Shown here: positions 41,762 through 42,943 of the stretch, piece by piece
Position numbering within the stretch: the stretch's first letter is position 1
Layout: the number at the start of each line of letters is the position of its first letter
Assembly: GCF_905220975.1 (NCBI RefSeq)
Contig: NZ_CAJNBK010000039.1
Location: forward strand, 1 to 42,943
Source: Paraburkholderia haematera
GTDB taxonomy: Bacteria; Pseudomonadota; Gammaproteobacteria; Burkholderiales; Burkholderiaceae
Reading direction: 5' to 3'
DNA length: 42,943 nt
Position numbers and translations under genes: made by a program
The notes under the pieces: generated by a model
The model's input: only the letters and a program-made list of their open reading frames with translations
Databases searched by the model: none
Told to the model about the DNA's origin: nothing

Positions 41762-42190
41762 CGCGCAATAACGCGGCTTTCCCGCCGTGCGTTTCATCGT
41801 CGAAACGTTTTCATGCGTTTTTTTCTCGCCGGCATCGCACCCCCCTATTCGACGCCCGTCACTGCAAGGCTTTGCGGGCAATGGCATGGATATCGCTAAG
41901 TACTGTCCAGACATTCGAAGCCAAAGAGATCGGGAGAACGTCGAAAAGCGCAGCTTGTGCGAATCGCCGTGACAAGAAGCGAGACGTGACGAAGCGCGCG
42001 GACGGTATCGCCTGAAGCGCTTGTCAGCGCACCGGCTACGGAGCCGGGAAGACAGTGATGGTGTTTGACTTGCATCCGCAAACCAAACTCGGGGGGGCGA
42101 CGAGGCCCGCGTTCAGACAGGCCCGCCGTCGGCGAATCAGCGTGGGAGACAACGGCAGCGAGGTGTCGGCGTCCCTTCGGGAGAGACGTG
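41762..42190. other. Gap before the Gly/Ser repeat gene
   Basis: No gene is supported. AAACG/CGTTT with a T run at about 41802-41827 is a weak terminator for the ABC operon (5-bp stem). GGGAGAGAC before the ATG at 42191 is a good ribosome site. No clear promoter. Confidence 0.4.
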
Positions 42191-42943
42191 ATGAAAACCA
42201 GAAAATTCAATCAGTACTACTGCGGGGTTATTCGGAGTGCGGCGATCGTGGCCGGCGTGGCTTTGCTGGTAACCCAGGTTGCGTACTCGGAGTCTACGGC
42301 TGTCATCCCCAAATCGATGGTGCTTGCCGATGCGCCAATGCCTGCGAGCGGCGTGCACAGCGCGACGCAAATTGGGCAAGACGAGGGTTCGGCGACAGGC
42401 GCAACGGCCACCGGCACCGCGCCCGACGAACCGACCGCCGCCGACGACGCGGCCATTGTGTTCAGTCCGCGCGAGTGCACAAGCAACAGTGTCGGCGGAT
42501 GCACGCAGCATCGCGGCGGTAACAGCAACGGCAACGGCGCGGCGAGCGCGAGCAACAGTGGCGCGGGCGCGAGCGGCAATGGTGCCGGCGGGGCCGGTGC
42601 GGCAGCGGGTTCTGGCGCGGCCGGCGGCGGCGGCAGGGGTAACGGTGGTGGCAGCAGCGGCGGCGGAAGCAGCGGTGGCGGCAGCAGCGGTGGCGGCAGC
42701 AGCGGTGGCGGCAGCAGTGGCGGTGGCAGCAGTGGCGGCGGAAGCAGCGGCGGTGGCAGCAGCGGCGGTGGCAGCAGCGGCGGCGGCAGCAGCGGCGGTG
42801 GCAGCAGCGGCGGTGGCAGCAGTGGCGGTGGCAGCAGCGGCGGCGGAAGCAGCGGCGGCGGAAGCAGCGGCGGCGGAAGCAGCGGCGGCGGAAGCAGCGG
42901 CGGCGGAAGCAGCGGCGGCGGAAGCAGCGGCGGCGGAAGCAGC
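42191..42943 (+). CDS. Secreted glycine/serine pentapeptide-repeat protein (3' end outside window)
   Basis: Open frame of 251 codons without a stop, running off the right edge. A signal peptide (residues 1 to about 33, hydrophobic core AAIVAGVALLVTQVAY) is followed by a polar region (34-110) with two Cys (96 and 104), as PRECTSNSVGGCTQ. Then come a Gly/Ala/Asn/Ser-rich stretch (111-151) and, from residue 152, twenty GGGSS units. A GGGAGAGA lies before the ATG. No family is recognised. The repeats suggest a flexible extracellular or surface linker, and a domain may follow beyond the window. Real coding is supported by the signal peptide and by synonymous-only variation in the repeats. Confidence 0.75.
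   Translation, partial: MKTRKFNQYYCGVIRSAAIVAGVALLVTQVAYSESTAVIPKSMVLADAPMPASGVHSATQIGQDEGSATGATATGTAPDEPTAADDAAIVFSPRECTSNSVGGCTQHRGGNSNGNGAASASNSGAGASGNGAGGAGAAAGSGAAGGGGRGNGGGSSGGGSSGGGSSGGGSSGGGSSGGGSSGGGSSGGGSSGGGSSGGGSSGGGSSGGGSSGGGSSGGGSSGGGSSGGGSSGGGSSGGGSSGGGSSGGGSS
42644..42943 (+). repeat. Tandem 15-bp repeat, 20 units, encoding GGGSS
   Basis: Exactly 300 bases, 20 in-frame units of 15 bp reaching the window end. All differences between units are at third codon positions (GGC/GGT/GGA, AGC/AGT). The last seven units (42839-42943) are identical, pointing to recent expansion. Confidence 0.97.

Noticed and set aside
41802..41827. Terminator after the ABC operon
   Set aside because: Only a 5-bp AT-rich stem before the T run; too weak to list as a feature.
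42055..42522. Open frame of 155 codons overlapping the start of the Gly/Ser repeat gene
   Set aside because: It is in a different frame, has no signal or motif, and ends before the repeat. The 42191 frame has a ribosome site, a signal peptide and synonymous repeat variation.
42644..42943. Possible CRISPR array or VNTR outside a gene
   Set aside because: Units are directly adjacent with no spacers, and keep one reading frame, so it is a coding tandem repeat.

Overview
The window looks like core chromosome of a betaproteobacterium, most likely Paraburkholderia or Burkholderia. The base composition is high in G+C with strong third-position GC bias. The protein sequences and the gene order (purN, an RsmB-family methyltransferase, ribF-ileS-lspA-coaBC-dut, clpS-clpA, icd next to rluE) fit that group. 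I see no rRNA, tRNA, CRISPR array, complete insertion sequence or prophage. Genus is inferred from protein character, not from a search.

Layout. 1-1605 (minus): start of livH and a complete branched-chain amino acid binding lipoprotein, separated by a terminator. 2147-3564 (minus): fkpB-ispH, with radC divergent. 4885-5296: rpmB-rpmG with a clear promoter and terminator. 5534-9253: the three genes of de novo NAD synthesis, nadB (plus) converging on nadA-nadC (minus) over a shared terminator. 9396-14134 (minus): purN, RsmB/NOP methyltransferase, MscS-type channel, DesA-type desaturase. 14253-21695 (plus): ribF, ileS, lspA, coaBC, a luciferase-like flavin oxidoreductase and dut, ending at an 18-bp terminator stem shared with convergent clpS-clpA (21839-24447). 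25007: cold-shock protein with a long leader. 25309-27473 (minus): a copper module (Cys/His-rich small secreted protein plus Tat-exported multicopper oxidase). 27987-30179: icd and rluE, divergent. 30623: tiny Asr-like Ala/Lys/His protein. 30973: secreted DUF192 protein. 31804: a stand-alone EF-G, probably a second fusA. 34128-35681: cupin plus NiCoT nickel/cobalt permease. 35979-41761: a peptide-type ABC importer with its two ATPases fused. 42191-end: an open reading frame with a signal peptide and an in-frame array of Gly-Gly-Gly-Ser-Ser units that runs off the window.

Most genes are housekeeping: translation (rpmB, rpmG, ileS, EF-G, RluE, RsmB-like), cofactors (NAD, FAD/FMN, CoA, isoprenoid precursors), nucleotide hygiene (dut, purN), proteolysis (ClpA/ClpS) and lipoprotein maturation (LspA). 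The less ordinary parts are the Gly/Ser repeat protein, the copper-module promoter with a 17-bp palindrome abutting its -10, the cupin/NiCoT pair, the C-terminal extension of the desaturase, the Asr-like peptide, and several palindromic or repeated elements in the larger intergenic gaps. I found no convincing new multi-gene system; the repeat protein at the right edge is the strongest candidate for something undescribed.
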